A model generated the notes under the pieces. That model worked only from the letters and a program-made list of their open reading frames with translations, was not told the origin of the DNA and did no database searches. DNA of 64,000 nt from Sulfuriferula sp. (GTDB taxonomy: Bacteria > Pseudomonadota > Gammaproteobacteria > Burkholderiales > Sulfuriferulaceae), in NCBI GenBank assembly GCA_013140765.1, contig JABFSE010000008.1, positions 145,940 to 209,939 of the forward strand, given 5' to 3'. Shown piece by piece: positions 1 through 8,907 of this stretch. The position numbers and the translations under genes were made by a program. Position 1 is the first letter of the stretch, and each line of letters starts with the position of its first letter.

Positions 1-99
1 AAACTGATTCAGCTTGTTGATGCCAACCTAAAATGGCAAATGGGTCGTGATGTGTACCCTGCTGGATACGATGTACATTTTGTTTATTATTTGGCATGA
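1..99 (+). CDS. C-terminal end of an unidentified protein (partial)
   Basis: An open frame enters from the left edge and ends with TGA at 97-99. The visible 32 residues end in ...VHFVYYLA. The tail overlaps the 3' end of the convergent malQ gene by 13 bases, a common arrangement for real convergent genes. Nothing in these residues identifies a family, and the rest of the gene lies outside the window. Confidence 0.4.
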   Translation, partial: KLIQLVDANLKWQMGRDVYPAGYDVHFVYYLA

Positions 100-1451
100 G
101 TTAATCGTTTAGTTTGCTGTAAAAGTTGGTACAAATTTGTTGCTAAATCCGCAGGTACATCTTGCCACTGAAATTGCCATGTCCAATTCCCGTCAGACGT
201 ACCTGGCGTATTCATTCTGCCATCGCTATCCAACCCCAACAAATCTTGCATAGGGACAATAGCTAAATCCGATACGCTATTAAAAATAGTGTATATCATC
301 GCCTCGTTCAAGCCACTGCTGTCGTCTATCTCCAGCGCGGTTAATACCATCCTCTGTTGTTCTGCTGGCAAGCTATTGAACCAGCCCAGCGTGGTGTCAT
401 TGTCATGCGTGCCTGTATAGTACACACGGTCAGGGGTCACATTTTGCGGCTTATGCGGGTTATCTTCATAGCTGTCAAAAGCAAACTGTAACACGCTCAT
501 GCCAGGCAAATGAAACTGCTCTCTGAGGGCGACGACATCAGGCGTAATCACGCCTAAATCTTCCGCCACCAACGGCACACTACCCATATCCGCCTGTATG
601 CACTGCAACAACGCATCGCCAGGCACCGCTTGCCAATAACCATCCATCGCTGTCGGACTCGCCGCTGGTATCATCCAAGAAGCCGCCAAGCCACGAAAGT
701 GATCTATGCGCACCAAGTCAAAAAACTCAAAATGGTAACGTAAACGTTCACGCCACCAAATAAAATCTGACTGCCGCATATAATCCCAATCATATTGCGG
801 ATTGCCCCAACGCTGCCCAGTTGCCGAAAAATAATCAGGCGGCACGCCTGCAACCAAAGTTGCTTGCCCTGCCTCATCCAATAAAAAGCAATGCGGATTC
901 GCCCACACATCAGCACTATCGTGCGCAACAAAAATCGGCATATCGCCGAACAAAGCAATTTGTCGCTCTGCGGCATAGTGGCGCACGTCCTGCCAATACA
1001 CATAAAACTGATATTGCTGTTGTATCAGCCAGTTAATTTCCAGCTGATATTGTTGTTTAACGGTTTGTAACGCCAACACCTCACGTTGCCGTAATGCGTT
1101 GGGCCAGTCCACCCATGACGCGCCATCATGTGTTTTTTTTAACTGCATGAATAACGCATAATTATCCACCCAGTGCTGTTGTGCGTGATGCCAAGCCTGA
1201 AATGCGGGTGCATCAATATCAACCGCAGGTAAATCAGTAGGAAACAAAGCAGGATTAAGCGCAAAGGCAGAAGCGCACTGATACGGCGAAATCCCTGCCA
1301 GCGGCACACCCAATGGCAACATTTGCCACACGCCCACACCCGTATCGGCTAACCAGTCTAACCAGCGGTGAGCATCATCCAAGCGTGCTGACGGTAATGA
1401 AGTAGGATGCAACAACACTCCTGCCTGACGGACTTGCACGCCCGCGCTCAT
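87..1451 (-). CDS. malQ: 4-alpha-glucanotransferase (amylomaltase, GH77)
   Basis: MalQ moves alpha-1,4-glucan segments between maltodextrins in the cytoplasm and works with glycogen synthesis and breakdown. The 454-residue protein opens with the family signature GVLLHPTSLPS (11-21). It has the GH77/GH13 catalytic triad: Asp250 in DLVRIDHFRG (nucleophile), Glu297 in VAEDLG (acid/base) and Asp350 in GTHDND. It is somewhat shorter than the roughly 500 residues common in plant-type amylomaltases but covers the whole barrel. Its ATG overlaps the stop of the upstream GH57 gene by 4 bases (ATGA), so the two are very likely translationally coupled. It is the last gene of the glk-like, glgC, GH57, malQ run. 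Confidence 0.93.
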   Translation of the reverse strand: MSAGVQVRQAGVLLHPTSLPSARLDDAHRWLDWLADTGVGVWQMLPLGVPLAGISPYQCASAFALNPALFPTDLPAVDIDAPAFQAWHHAQQHWVDNYALFMQLKKTHDGASWVDWPNALRQREVLALQTVKQQYQLEINWLIQQQYQFYVYWQDVRHYAAERQIALFGDMPIFVAHDSADVWANPHCFLLDEAGQATLVAGVPPDYFSATGQRWGNPQYDWDYMRQSDFIWWRERLRYHFEFFDLVRIDHFRGLAASWMIPAASPTAMDGYWQAVPGDALLQCIQADMGSVPLVAEDLGVITPDVVALREQFHLPGMSVLQFAFDSYEDNPHKPQNVTPDRVYYTGTHDNDTTLGWFNSLPAEQQRMVLTALEIDDSSGLNEAMIYTIFNSVSDLAIVPMQDLLGLDSDGRMNTPGTSDGNWTWQFQWQDVPADLATNLYQLLQQTKRLTHAK

Positions 1452-3169
1452 TCTACGTTCCTGCGCATCGTACCTGCATTTTCAGCATTACCGCCACCTT
1501 GTGACAACGGTATATCCAACATGGCAGGCGCGGCAACACCCAGCAATTTATACAGCTCGCGTAATTGTTCACGATAAAGCTGCTCAAAATCGCTCACGCT
1601 ACCCGCTGGATTGTAATCACCAAACCACCAAAACCAATCAGAGCCTTCGCATACGGCTAATTGCTGGGTCGCATCGGCTAGTTTTTTCGCGCTCAACTTA
1701 CCTTTGGCAACTACTTTGTCATACGCTGTTTTCGCCGCCACCAAATAATCCCAGCCGCGATTTTTATCAGGCGAGCCTATCCACGTCGAGAACGAACCAT
1801 ACACCCAACTCCCCGCGCAAATTTGCGGCAATGGCAAGGCGGGCACTGTTTTCGCCACGTCGGCAAATGTCGTGGTGCGCACACGGGGTGCAGTCGATAA
1901 CGCCTCATACAGCGCATCTAAAAAATGCTGACCGTTATCGGGATAGTATTCCCACGCGTTTTCACCATCCAATATCACCGACACGACATACTGATCCGCC
2001 TCATCACCGAGAAAATTAGCGATATTAGTCAGATGCTGTACAAAATCACGCGCCGCATCATCTGCGTGCCAATCGCTATAACGGAAACCGATTAAATCTG
2101 ACAAACCATCATCACGGAAAAACAAGCGCGTCTGCAATTCATTATGCTGACGCGGTTTGAATAAGCCCCGTTTGCTATCGCTATCCAAGCCTTCACAGCC
2201 TGACAAATGGCAACTATTACGCCACACACCTTCGCCTGAAGCTGTCCAAGCGATACCATGCGCATCCAATAACGCCACCGCATCCTCGCTGATGCCACCC
2301 TCAGCCAGCCACACACCTTTAGGCTGCTGTCCAAAATAATGTGCAAAAACAGCCAAACCATGCGTAACATGCCAAGCACTACGCGCATCCCCATCAGGAT
2401 ACGCCAACGCCTGCGGACGCGGTGCTTCAGGTGTTGCACACTGCATATTCTCAAAGCTATGCAATAACGGAATAATCGGATGCCCATAAGGTGTCATCGC
2501 TAATTCAACTTGCCCACGCTCAAACAAAGCGCGATAACGCGGTATCAACCCCGCGAGACAATCACGCATCACCGTCAACAAAGTACGTCGTTGCGCCGCA
2601 CTGAAACAGCCTTGATGCGCAAACAAAGCCTGCACTTCGTCTGATTTGCGTAAGCTCTGCCCTAGCCAAGCAAGATGATACCAAGTCAGCAAATCAAGGA
2701 AATACTGATCGTTCAGATAACGCACCGCGCAACCCACACTGGTACAACCCACGCCCATATCGTCAGTCGCACCAACCAGTTGCAAAAGCGCACTAAAAGC
2801 GGGGTAAGGATGGATCATCCGTGGCGCATGGCAACGTTGGCAATCGCGTATCAATTGCAACCGTGCCGCCTCATCCGATGGTATCGGAGCAATACCTGCC
2901 AACAGATTCAGCAAGCCATCCTGCATAGCACTACCCGTATCCAGAAAACGCGTGATTTGTTGCGCGTAATCATCTATTTGCTCCAGCAATACGGGCACAA
3001 AATTGACCACGGCACGCATATCAGGATGCGACTCCAGATGCGCAGCCATATCGCTATAATCTTTAATGCCATGCAAGTAAACCCAAGGCAAACGATACTC
3101 GCCCGTGAGCCCTTGCCGATAATAAGGTTGGTGCATATGCCAACACAAAACCACATTCAAGCGACTCAT
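1448..3169 (-). CDS. Glycoside hydrolase family 57 (alpha-amylase / glucanotransferase type)
   Basis: A retaining alpha-glucan-active enzyme acting on glycogen or maltodextrin in the cytoplasm (573 residues, no signal peptide). GH57 motifs are visible: HQPY (13-16), the nucleophile region WLAEGG with Glu290, and the acid/base region FRYSDWH with Asp366. A conserved GENAWE stretch follows at 402-407. Hydrolase, transferase and branching enzyme cannot be told apart from sequence alone. The tight linkage to malQ (4-base overlap) and to glgC (21 bases upstream) ties it to glycogen metabolism. No glgA, glgB or glgP is present in the window, so this gene may supply the branching or debranching step (inference). 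Confidence 0.88.
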   Translation of the reverse strand: MSRLNVVLCWHMHQPYYRQGLTGEYRLPWVYLHGIKDYSDMAAHLESHPDMRAVVNFVPVLLEQIDDYAQQITRFLDTGSAMQDGLLNLLAGIAPIPSDEAARLQLIRDCQRCHAPRMIHPYPAFSALLQLVGATDDMGVGCTSVGCAVRYLNDQYFLDLLTWYHLAWLGQSLRKSDEVQALFAHQGCFSAAQRRTLLTVMRDCLAGLIPRYRALFERGQVELAMTPYGHPIIPLLHSFENMQCATPEAPRPQALAYPDGDARSAWHVTHGLAVFAHYFGQQPKGVWLAEGGISEDAVALLDAHGIAWTASGEGVWRNSCHLSGCEGLDSDSKRGLFKPRQHNELQTRLFFRDDGLSDLIGFRYSDWHADDAARDFVQHLTNIANFLGDEADQYVVSVILDGENAWEYYPDNGQHFLDALYEALSTAPRVRTTTFADVAKTVPALPLPQICAGSWVYGSFSTWIGSPDKNRGWDYLVAAKTAYDKVVAKGKLSAKKLADATQQLAVCEGSDWFWWFGDYNPAGSVSDFEQLYREQLRELYKLLGVAAPAMLDIPLSQGGGNAENAGTMRRNVE

Positions 3170-3190
3170 ACTGTCTTACCTTTTTAGTTG

Positions 3191-4486
3191 CTAACGATAT
3201 AAATGTTGCCCTAACATTTCCGGTGTCACCAACACGATGCCTTCTTGCGTAACATGGAAACGCTGGGCATCCGCCACCAAGTCTTCACCGATTATCGTAC
3301 CATCAGGAATAACACAGGCTTTATCAATAATTGCCCGCGTAATACGACAGTTTTTACCTATCGACACTTTGGGCAAAATGACACAATCTTTTACCAAACT
3401 ATAGCTTTCCACCGTACAACCAAAGAACACCACTGAACGCTTCACCCGCGCACCAGAAATAATACAGCCTGCGGAAATCAATGAATCTATCGCTTCACCA
3501 CGTCGCCCCTCATCATCAAAAATAAACTTTGCAGGCGGGGATTGCGGTTGATAAGTCCAAATAGGCCAATCACGGTCATATAAATTCAGCTCGGGGTCTA
3601 TCGCACACAGCTCCATATTCGATTTCCAATAGGAATATACTGTCCCCACATCGCGCCAATAACCAGGCGCACCTGTTTCATCGCGGAACGGATACGCCAT
3701 AGCACGCGATTCATGGATATTGCTAGGAATAATATCCTTACCAAAATCATGCGAAGAACCTTCAACTTCTGCATCTTCCTTCAGTATTTTGAATAAAAAT
3801 GCTGTACTAAAAACATAAATCCCCATAGAAGCCAAGGCAATATCAGGCTTGCCTGGCATCGCTTCTGGGTTAGCAGGCTTTTCGGTGAACTTAGTAATAC
3901 GCATTTCATCGTCAACCGACATGACGCCAAATTCAGTCGCTTCCATGCGCGGCACTTCGATACAGCCTACGGTAAAATCCGCACCTGTTTCTACGTGATG
4001 CAATAACATCGCCGAATAATCCATGGTGTAAATATGATCCCCGCCCAGCACAATGACGTATTTAGGGTTATGGCGGAGCACAATGTCCAAGTTTTGGAAT
4101 AGCGCATCAGCCGTGCCTTGATACCATTCTTTTTTATGCGTGCGTTGTTGCGCAGGCAAAATTTCGACAAATTCACCTATCTCCGCCCGCATAAAGCTCC
4201 AGGCTCGTTGTAAATGACGAATTAAAGAATGTGATTTATATTGCGTTAATACACCAATACGACGCAAACCCGAATTCACGCAATTAGATAAAGCGAAATC
4301 CACAATACGGTATTTGCCGCCAAACGGCACAGCAGGCTTGGCACGCCAAGAAGTCAGGTTTTTTAGACGCGAACCTTCACCGCCAGCCAATACCAACACT
4401 AATGTTTTACGCGTTAATTCCGTCACCATTTTTGGTTCTGTGTAATAGCGGTAAAGTTTTTCTTGTTGCTCTTTCGTTACAGTCAT
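3191..4486 (-). CDS. glgC: Glucose-1-phosphate adenylyltransferase
   Basis: GlgC makes ADP-glucose from glucose 1-phosphate and ATP, the committed step of bacterial glycogen synthesis. The 431-residue protein has the nucleotidyltransferase loop AGGEGSRL (34-41), followed by WRAKPAVPFGGKYRIVDF, and a C-terminal left-handed beta-helix region with hexapeptide-like repeats. Its length is normal for proteobacterial GlgC. The ATG is preceded by GGAG about ten bases upstream. It lies between the glucokinase-like gene (113 bases upstream) and the GH57 gene, all on one strand. Confidence 0.95.
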   Translation of the reverse strand: MTVTKEQQEKLYRYYTEPKMVTELTRKTLVLVLAGGEGSRLKNLTSWRAKPAVPFGGKYRIVDFALSNCVNSGLRRIGVLTQYKSHSLIRHLQRAWSFMRAEIGEFVEILPAQQRTHKKEWYQGTADALFQNLDIVLRHNPKYVIVLGGDHIYTMDYSAMLLHHVETGADFTVGCIEVPRMEATEFGVMSVDDEMRITKFTEKPANPEAMPGKPDIALASMGIYVFSTAFLFKILKEDAEVEGSSHDFGKDIIPSNIHESRAMAYPFRDETGAPGYWRDVGTVYSYWKSNMELCAIDPELNLYDRDWPIWTYQPQSPPAKFIFDDEGRRGEAIDSLISAGCIISGARVKRSVVFFGCTVESYSLVKDCVILPKVSIGKNCRITRAIIDKACVIPDGTIIGEDLVADAQRFHVTQEGIVLVTPEMLGQHLYR

Positions 4487-4599
4487 TTTTCATCTTCTCC
4501 AAAATTATTAACTATCCGTATATTTATACTAAGCAATACTCACACCAACATCAGCCACTACACACCCTCGTCATTAAAAAATTTAATTCGCCTTTAATA

Positions 4600-5565
4600 T
4601 CAACTACCCATTGCCATCTGCATTACACCTTGCAAACCCAAACGCGGATTGGTGACTAAATAAATTGGCGTTTTTTGCACCAAATCAGCCATGCGCCCTT
4701 TAGCAGTGCATATTTGCATAAACCGCCTATCAGCCATCCATGCTTGTAAGTGTATCGCCATGCCGCCCGCAATATATAGCCCACCTTGAGGTTGATATAA
4801 CATGGCTACATTGCCTACCCATGCCGCATAAATATCCACCAATAACTGCACCGCCTGCCGCGCTAACGCATTGCCCGCCAGTGCCAGACTATGTATTTGA
4901 GCCGCATCAAGCACGGTAGCACCTTGTTTATACAGCCGCAATGTTAAAAATTCATGCACCGCGCTCAAACCAGCACCCGACAAAATACGCGCCCATGCAA
5001 CATGGGCATAGCGTGCTCGCAACCAAACCAGCAACTGCATTTGCAATTCATCCGCAGGGGCAAAATCAATATGCCCAGCCTCAGTCGGGTGAATGCGATA
5101 CACACCATCCGCATCCACTTGCATCCAAGCCAATCCTAACCCCATAACTACCCGCACACCGCCAAGCCGCACCAGCCCGTGGTTAAGCACACGATAATCA
5201 GCCTTGGCGAGCGTTGCCACACCCATCGCCGCTGCTTCACAAGCACTGACGATACGCACATCAGCAATCGCCAAGTCTCGCTTTAATGCCACCACATCGA
5301 CCACAGTAGGCAACGCCAACACTACCCTATCAGGCACACGCACGCTATGCCCTGCGTCTGCAATAAACTGATACACCAAATCGCTGACACTGGTGAAGTC
5401 AGTACGCATATACGTCGTTTCAAAACGCACAACAGCTGGATGATGCAGCTTATGCGTAAACCAGACCAACCGACTCCGAGTTGTCCCCACATCGCCTGCG
5501 ACGACCTGAATAGTATGTGTACCGAGCTGATTATTAGCATCAGCCCAATGCTGGATATTTTTCAT
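4600..5565 (-). CDS. Glucokinase-family protein with degenerate active site
   Basis: The overall fold is that of the Glk family (321 residues): TEAGHIDFAP (161-170), ILSGAGL (194-200) and GGLYIAGG near the C-terminus match E. coli Glk. Against the E. coli sequence from memory, key residues are changed. The first phosphate loop GDVGGTN reads GDVGTTR (24-30). The Asn99-Asp100 pair, where Asp100 is the catalytic base, reads Ser107-Ala108. Glu187 aligns with Ala192. The GTGLG loop reads MGLGL. Glu162 and His165 (E. coli Glu157 and His160) are kept. The usual loop between the second strand and the catalytic Asp is also shortened. I read it as a probable non-kinase relative kept in a glycogen operon. 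An annotation pipeline would probably call it glk. Confidence 0.75.
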   Translation of the reverse strand: MKNIQHWADANNQLGTHTIQVVAGDVGTTRSRLVWFTHKLHHPAVVRFETTYMRTDFTSVSDLVYQFIADAGHSVRVPDRVVLALPTVVDVVALKRDLAIADVRIVSACEAAAMGVATLAKADYRVLNHGLVRLGGVRVVMGLGLAWMQVDADGVYRIHPTEAGHIDFAPADELQMQLLVWLRARYAHVAWARILSGAGLSAVHEFLTLRLYKQGATVLDAAQIHSLALAGNALARQAVQLLVDIYAAWVGNVAMLYQPQGGLYIAGGMAIHLQAWMADRRFMQICTAKGRMADLVQKTPIYLVTNPRLGLQGVMQMAMGS

Positions 5566-5682
5566 GATAAATGCGACATACCGTTTGATTCATTCTACGC
5601 CCGAATAACAGCGATTATCTAGCCACCAATACAATTAAAACCCTCCCTGCTTGAAAATAATGCAAATCACCCCACGTCTATC

Positions 5683-5729
5683 TTGTTAATTAAATTGCCT
5701 CGTGATATAAATAAGAATCTTTCTCATTT
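5683..5729 (+). promoter_or_regulatory. feoAB promoter with Fur box
   Basis: A -35 TTGTTA (5683-5688), 17-base spacer and extended -10 TGA-TATAAA (hexamer 5706-5711) form a sigma-70-type promoter. An imperfect palindrome at 5709-5729 (AAATAAGAAT/TTCTCATTT arms, 16 of 21 positions symmetric) matches the Fur box pattern and covers the -10 and start site. This predicts repression of feoAB by iron-loaded Fur. Confidence 0.65.
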
Positions 5730-5738
5730 GTGATAAAA

Positions 5739-5972
5739 ATGCACACCACGCTAGATCACCTACAACCGAATCAAACAGGCATTATTGCCGCGATAGACGC
5801 GGGGGCTGAATTAACCCGCCGCATGTGCGCATTAGGTTTGCGCTTAGGACGCATGGTAGAAGTCGTGCGCATTGCACCTATGCGCGGTCCGTTACAAATC
5901 CGCATTGGTCACACCGAGTTAATGATACGTCGGGCTGATGCCGCCAAAATTAACATCACACTCAATTCATGA
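5739..5972 (+). CDS. feoA: Ferrous iron transport protein A
   Basis: A small cytoplasmic SH3-like partner of FeoB, 77 residues from ATG 5739. A GTG at 5730 in the same frame would add three residues but lies against the Fur box. The family pattern is visible: N-terminal LDHLQPNQTGIIA, then the GAELTRRMCALGLRLG helix, and the C-terminal strand block ending in INITLNS. Its stop overlaps the feoB start by 4 bases, so the pair should be co-translated. No feoC follows feoB. Confidence 0.92.
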   Translation: MHTTLDHLQPNQTGIIAAIDAGAELTRRMCALGLRLGRMVEVVRIAPMRGPLQIRIGHTELMIRRADAAKINITLNS

Positions 5973-7756
5973 TGAAACGCATAGCCCTGTTAGGTATGCC
6001 CAATACGGGCAAATCCACTTTCTTTAACCGCCTCACAGGCGCAGGTGCGCGAGTCGGCAACTGGCCTGGCATTACGGTTGATTTGCTATCAGCCAAAGTA
6101 TTGCTGGCTGGCAATATGGTAGAAATGATAGATTTGCCAGGCATTTATAACCTGCATGGCTTTTCTGACGATGAACAAGTCGTGCGTCACTTTCTTGAAT
6201 CGCAAGCTGTCAATGGCTTAGTCGTTATACTCAACGCCACACAACTCGACCGCCAGCTGGCGTTATTACTGCAACTAAAAACGCTACGACTCCCGATTAC
6301 CCTCGTCCTCAACATGCAGGATGAGGCGCAACAAATGGGAATTAAAATAGATATTCCACGCCTATCGCAAGCATTGGGCATAGAAATCAACATGATAAGC
6401 GCAAAATATGGGCAAGGTTTTGGCAAAGCGCGTGCCGCGATAGAGTCGCTTATACATCAGCAAACCACCCCTATTCATGCCGATGCCAGCGCGTTTGGGC
6501 AAGATGACAACATAGAAATAATGCTAGATCGCATCGTCAGCGATACCGTCAGCACGCCCGTCACTTTGCCGCCCGATATTAGCCGTCGCTTAGACAAATT
6601 ACTCCTGCATCCCATACTCGGATTACCCCTGTTTTTCTTGACCGTATTTTTGCTGTTTCAAATTGTTTACGGCATAGGTACGCCACTTCAAGACGGCATG
6701 GGTTGGTTGTTAGACTGGTTCAAAGTACATCTACTGACACCCGCGTTAAGCAATGCACCTTACGCCATTAAAAGCTTTATTACCGAAGGTGTATTTGACG
6801 GTATCGGCACGGTATTGACCTTTTTACCTATCATCGTGATTTTCTTCATGTTCATGGCTATCATCGAAGACAGCGGTTATCTCTCACGCGCCGCTTATCT
6901 TATGGATGCGGTCATGGCAAAAGTAGGCTTGGATGGTCGCTCATTCGTCATGCAACTCATGGGCATGGGCTGCAACGTGCCCGCGCTCATGGGCACACGT
7001 GTCATGCGCTCACGGGCATTGCGGTTGCTGACCATGCTGGTGATACCTTTTTCACTGTGCTCGGCGCGGCTACAAGTTTTTTTATTTTTCACCACCGCCA
7101 TTTTTGCCCCGCGTGCAGCGGCGGCAGTCATGTTCTCGTTATATTTCATGAGCTTTGCCATGGCGTTTTTAACCGCATTTGTCTGGCGCGGCAAATACCG
7201 TAGCCACGAGCCCCTGTTATTAGAATTGCCACCTTACCGATTTCCCACTTTCAAACAATTATTAACCGAAGGCTGGCAACAGTCTGGGCATTTTTTACGT
7301 GGCGCATCAGGTTATATCATCGCTGGTGTGATTATCGTTTGGGCACTCACGCATTATCCATTCAATGTCCCACCCGCCAGCGCGACCACCTTAGCAGGGC
7401 GACTCGCCAGCTGGATGGAACCTATTTTCCAACCACTGGGTATAGACAGCCTGCTCTCTATCGCCTTGTTATTTGGCTTTATCGCCAAAGAAATCGTCGT
7501 CGGTGCGCTGGCTGTGATTTATGGTGCAGGGCAAGCTAACTTATCAGGCATATTGGCGCATCAGCTCGATTGGGTGCAAGCCTATAGTTTCATGCTATTC
7601 ACCTTGATTTACACGCCTTGCGTATCCACTATTGCCGTACTCAAACAAGAGTCTAAGAGCTGGTGGTTTACCATTTTGGCCGTTGTTTGGCCGTTAGGAT
7701 TGGCTTGGCTGGTCAGCTTTATTTTTTACCAAAGTGCCCGCGCCTTAGGTTGGTAA
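5969..7756 (+). CDS. feoB: Ferrous iron transporter B (short form)
   Basis: An inner-membrane Fe(II) permease with an N-terminal GTPase. G motifs are visible: G1 GMPNTGKST (9-17), G3 DLPGIYN, G4 NMQD and a G5-like ISAK. The two gate segments follow: GMGCNVPALMGTR with the Cys, IPFSLCSARLQVF, then AKEIVVGALAVIYG. At 595 residues it is much shorter than the roughly 770-residue E. coli protein. The GTPase spacer and C-terminal tail are reduced, but both gate motifs are intact, so it should be functional. It is coupled to feoA by an ATGA-type overlap and followed by a clear terminator. Confidence 0.94.
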   Translation: MMKRIALLGMPNTGKSTFFNRLTGAGARVGNWPGITVDLLSAKVLLAGNMVEMIDLPGIYNLHGFSDDEQVVRHFLESQAVNGLVVILNATQLDRQLALLLQLKTLRLPITLVLNMQDEAQQMGIKIDIPRLSQALGIEINMISAKYGQGFGKARAAIESLIHQQTTPIHADASAFGQDDNIEIMLDRIVSDTVSTPVTLPPDISRRLDKLLLHPILGLPLFFLTVFLLFQIVYGIGTPLQDGMGWLLDWFKVHLLTPALSNAPYAIKSFITEGVFDGIGTVLTFLPIIVIFFMFMAIIEDSGYLSRAAYLMDAVMAKVGLDGRSFVMQLMGMGCNVPALMGTRVMRSRALRLLTMLVIPFSLCSARLQVFLFFTTAIFAPRAAAAVMFSLYFMSFAMAFLTAFVWRGKYRSHEPLLLELPPYRFPTFKQLLTEGWQQSGHFLRGASGYIIAGVIIVWALTHYPFNVPPASATTLAGRLASWMEPIFQPLGIDSLLSIALLFGFIAKEIVVGALAVIYGAGQANLSGILAHQLDWVQAYSFMLFTLIYTPCVSTIAVLKQESKSWWFTILAVVWPLGLAWLVSFIFYQSARALGW

Positions 7757-7780
7757 TCACATCAGCCTTGCCGAAATGAC

Positions 7781-7812
7781 AAACTCACGCTAAAGTGGCG
7801 TGAGTTTTTTAA
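7781..7812 (+). terminator. Rho-independent terminator after feoB
   Basis: A ten-base-pair stem (AAACTCACGC / GCGTGAGTTT, 7781-7790 and 7798-7807) has a 7-base loop and is followed by a T run. It separates feoAB from exbB. Confidence 0.85.
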
Positions 7813-7830
7813 TACTTAGGGAGTAAATGC

Positions 7831-8436
7831 GTGTTAGCCATTATTGAAGCAGCAGGTTGGCCTATTTGGCCGTTAGTCTTAGCGTCGATTATCTCCGTTG
7901 CTATTATCATCGAACGTTTTATCTCATTGCGCACCTCAGAAATCACACCGCAAGGTTTATTAGATAAAACCGTCACCGCCTACCGCCAACAAGGTGCTAA
8001 CAACGACATGCTTAACCTACTCGCACAAAGCTCACCACTAGGTCGGGTTTTTGCCGCTGGTCTGCGCAATGCTAAAAACTCCCGCGATGTCATGAAAGAA
8101 TCCATAGAAGAAGCTGGGCGCGGTGTCGTGCATGATTTAGAGCGGTTTTTACCTGCACTAGGCACAATAGCCTCAGTCGCACCTCTGCTCGGTTTGCTCG
8201 GTACAGTTATCGGCATGGTAGAGATTTTCGGCGCACAAACACCCGCAGGTGGCGACCCAGCAGTGTTAGCGCACGGCATTTCAGTTGCGCTGTATAACAC
8301 CGCATTTGGCTTAATAGTCGCTATTCCTAGCTTGATTTTCTACCGCTTTTTCCGCACCCGTGTTGACGGTCTTATCGTTGATATGGAACAAGAGGCGATT
8401 AAATTAGTGGAAACCATACACGGCGAACGCCAATAA
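7831..8436 (+). CDS. exbB: Biopolymer transport protein ExbB/TolQ family
   Basis: An inner-membrane proton-channel subunit that energises TonB-dependent or Tol-type transport together with ExbD. It has 201 residues with membrane segments near 10-28, about 110-132 and about 150-175. The family core LGTVIGMVEIF is followed by the AHGISVALYNTAFGL helix. The start is GTG, set by the GGGAG eight bases upstream; a nearby ATG at 7827 is out of frame. It is followed 11 bases later by exbD. In betaproteobacteria this pair often precedes lpxK, so the ExbB name is partly from context. Confidence 0.88.
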   Translation: MLAIIEAAGWPIWPLVLASIISVAIIIERFISLRTSEITPQGLLDKTVTAYRQQGANNDMLNLLAQSSPLGRVFAAGLRNAKNSRDVMKESIEEAGRGVVHDLERFLPALGTIASVAPLLGLLGTVIGMVEIFGAQTPAGGDPAVLAHGISVALYNTAFGLIVAIPSLIFYRFFRTRVDGLIVDMEQEAIKLVETIHGERQ

Positions 8437-8447
8437 GCGAGACTAAG

Positions 8448-8864
8448 ATGAATTTCAACCGCAGGCAACAACACGAAGAGCCTGAAATCAACCTCATACC
8501 GATGATAGATGTGCTCTTGGTTGTGCTGATTTTTCTGATGGTGACGACCACTTACGCCAAGTTTTCTGAGCTAAAAATCAACTTGCCGCAAGCCAATGGC
8601 GAAACTTCCAAAGAAAAACCAGCGCAAGTTACCGTAGCAGTCGATGCTGTTGGCGACTACCAAGTCAACGCACACACGATTAGCTTCACCAATGTACATA
8701 ACTTAGCGCAAGTACTAAAGCAAGAATCCAAAGGCGTGGCTGACACCGTTATTATCATTAACGCTGACGCGAAAGCAACGCATCAATCTGTCGTCAACGT
8801 CATGGAAGCAGGGCGTGAAGCGGGATTAACGCGCATCACTTTTGCTACCCAAAAAAGCAACTAA
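8448..8864 (+). CDS. exbD: Biopolymer transport protein ExbD/TolR family
   Basis: The partner of ExbB: a short cytoplasmic tail, one membrane segment (about 17-36) and a periplasmic domain. The segment INLIPMIDVLLVVLIFLMV holds the essential membrane Asp (MIDVL). Its 138 residues are normal for the family. It sits 11 bases after exbB. A small CACCCC/GGGGTG hairpin (8871-8888) without a T run lies before the next gene and probably only modulates readthrough. Confidence 0.9.
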   Translation: MNFNRRQQHEEPEINLIPMIDVLLVVLIFLMVTTTYAKFSELKINLPQANGETSKEKPAQVTVAVDAVGDYQVNAHTISFTNVHNLAQVLKQESKGVADTVIIINADAKATHQSVVNVMEAGREAGLTRITFATQKSN

Positions 8865-8907
8865 CCCACGCACCCCGCCTGAGGGGTGGTTCACTGAATA
8901 GACTACC

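Noticed and set aside
1501..3187. Long plus-strand open frames (170-172 residues) opposite the GH57 gene
   Set aside because: They lie wholly inside a well-supported gene on the other strand, lack ribosome sites and show His/Thr-rich composition typical of antisense shadows.
4486..4600. Promoter for glgC in the gap after the glucokinase-like gene
   Set aside because: TATAAA-like bases exist, but no -35 at proper spacing; co-transcription is simpler.
8871..8888. CACCCC/GGGGTG hairpin after exbD as a terminator
   Set aside because: Short stem and no T run; the following genes seem to belong to the same run.
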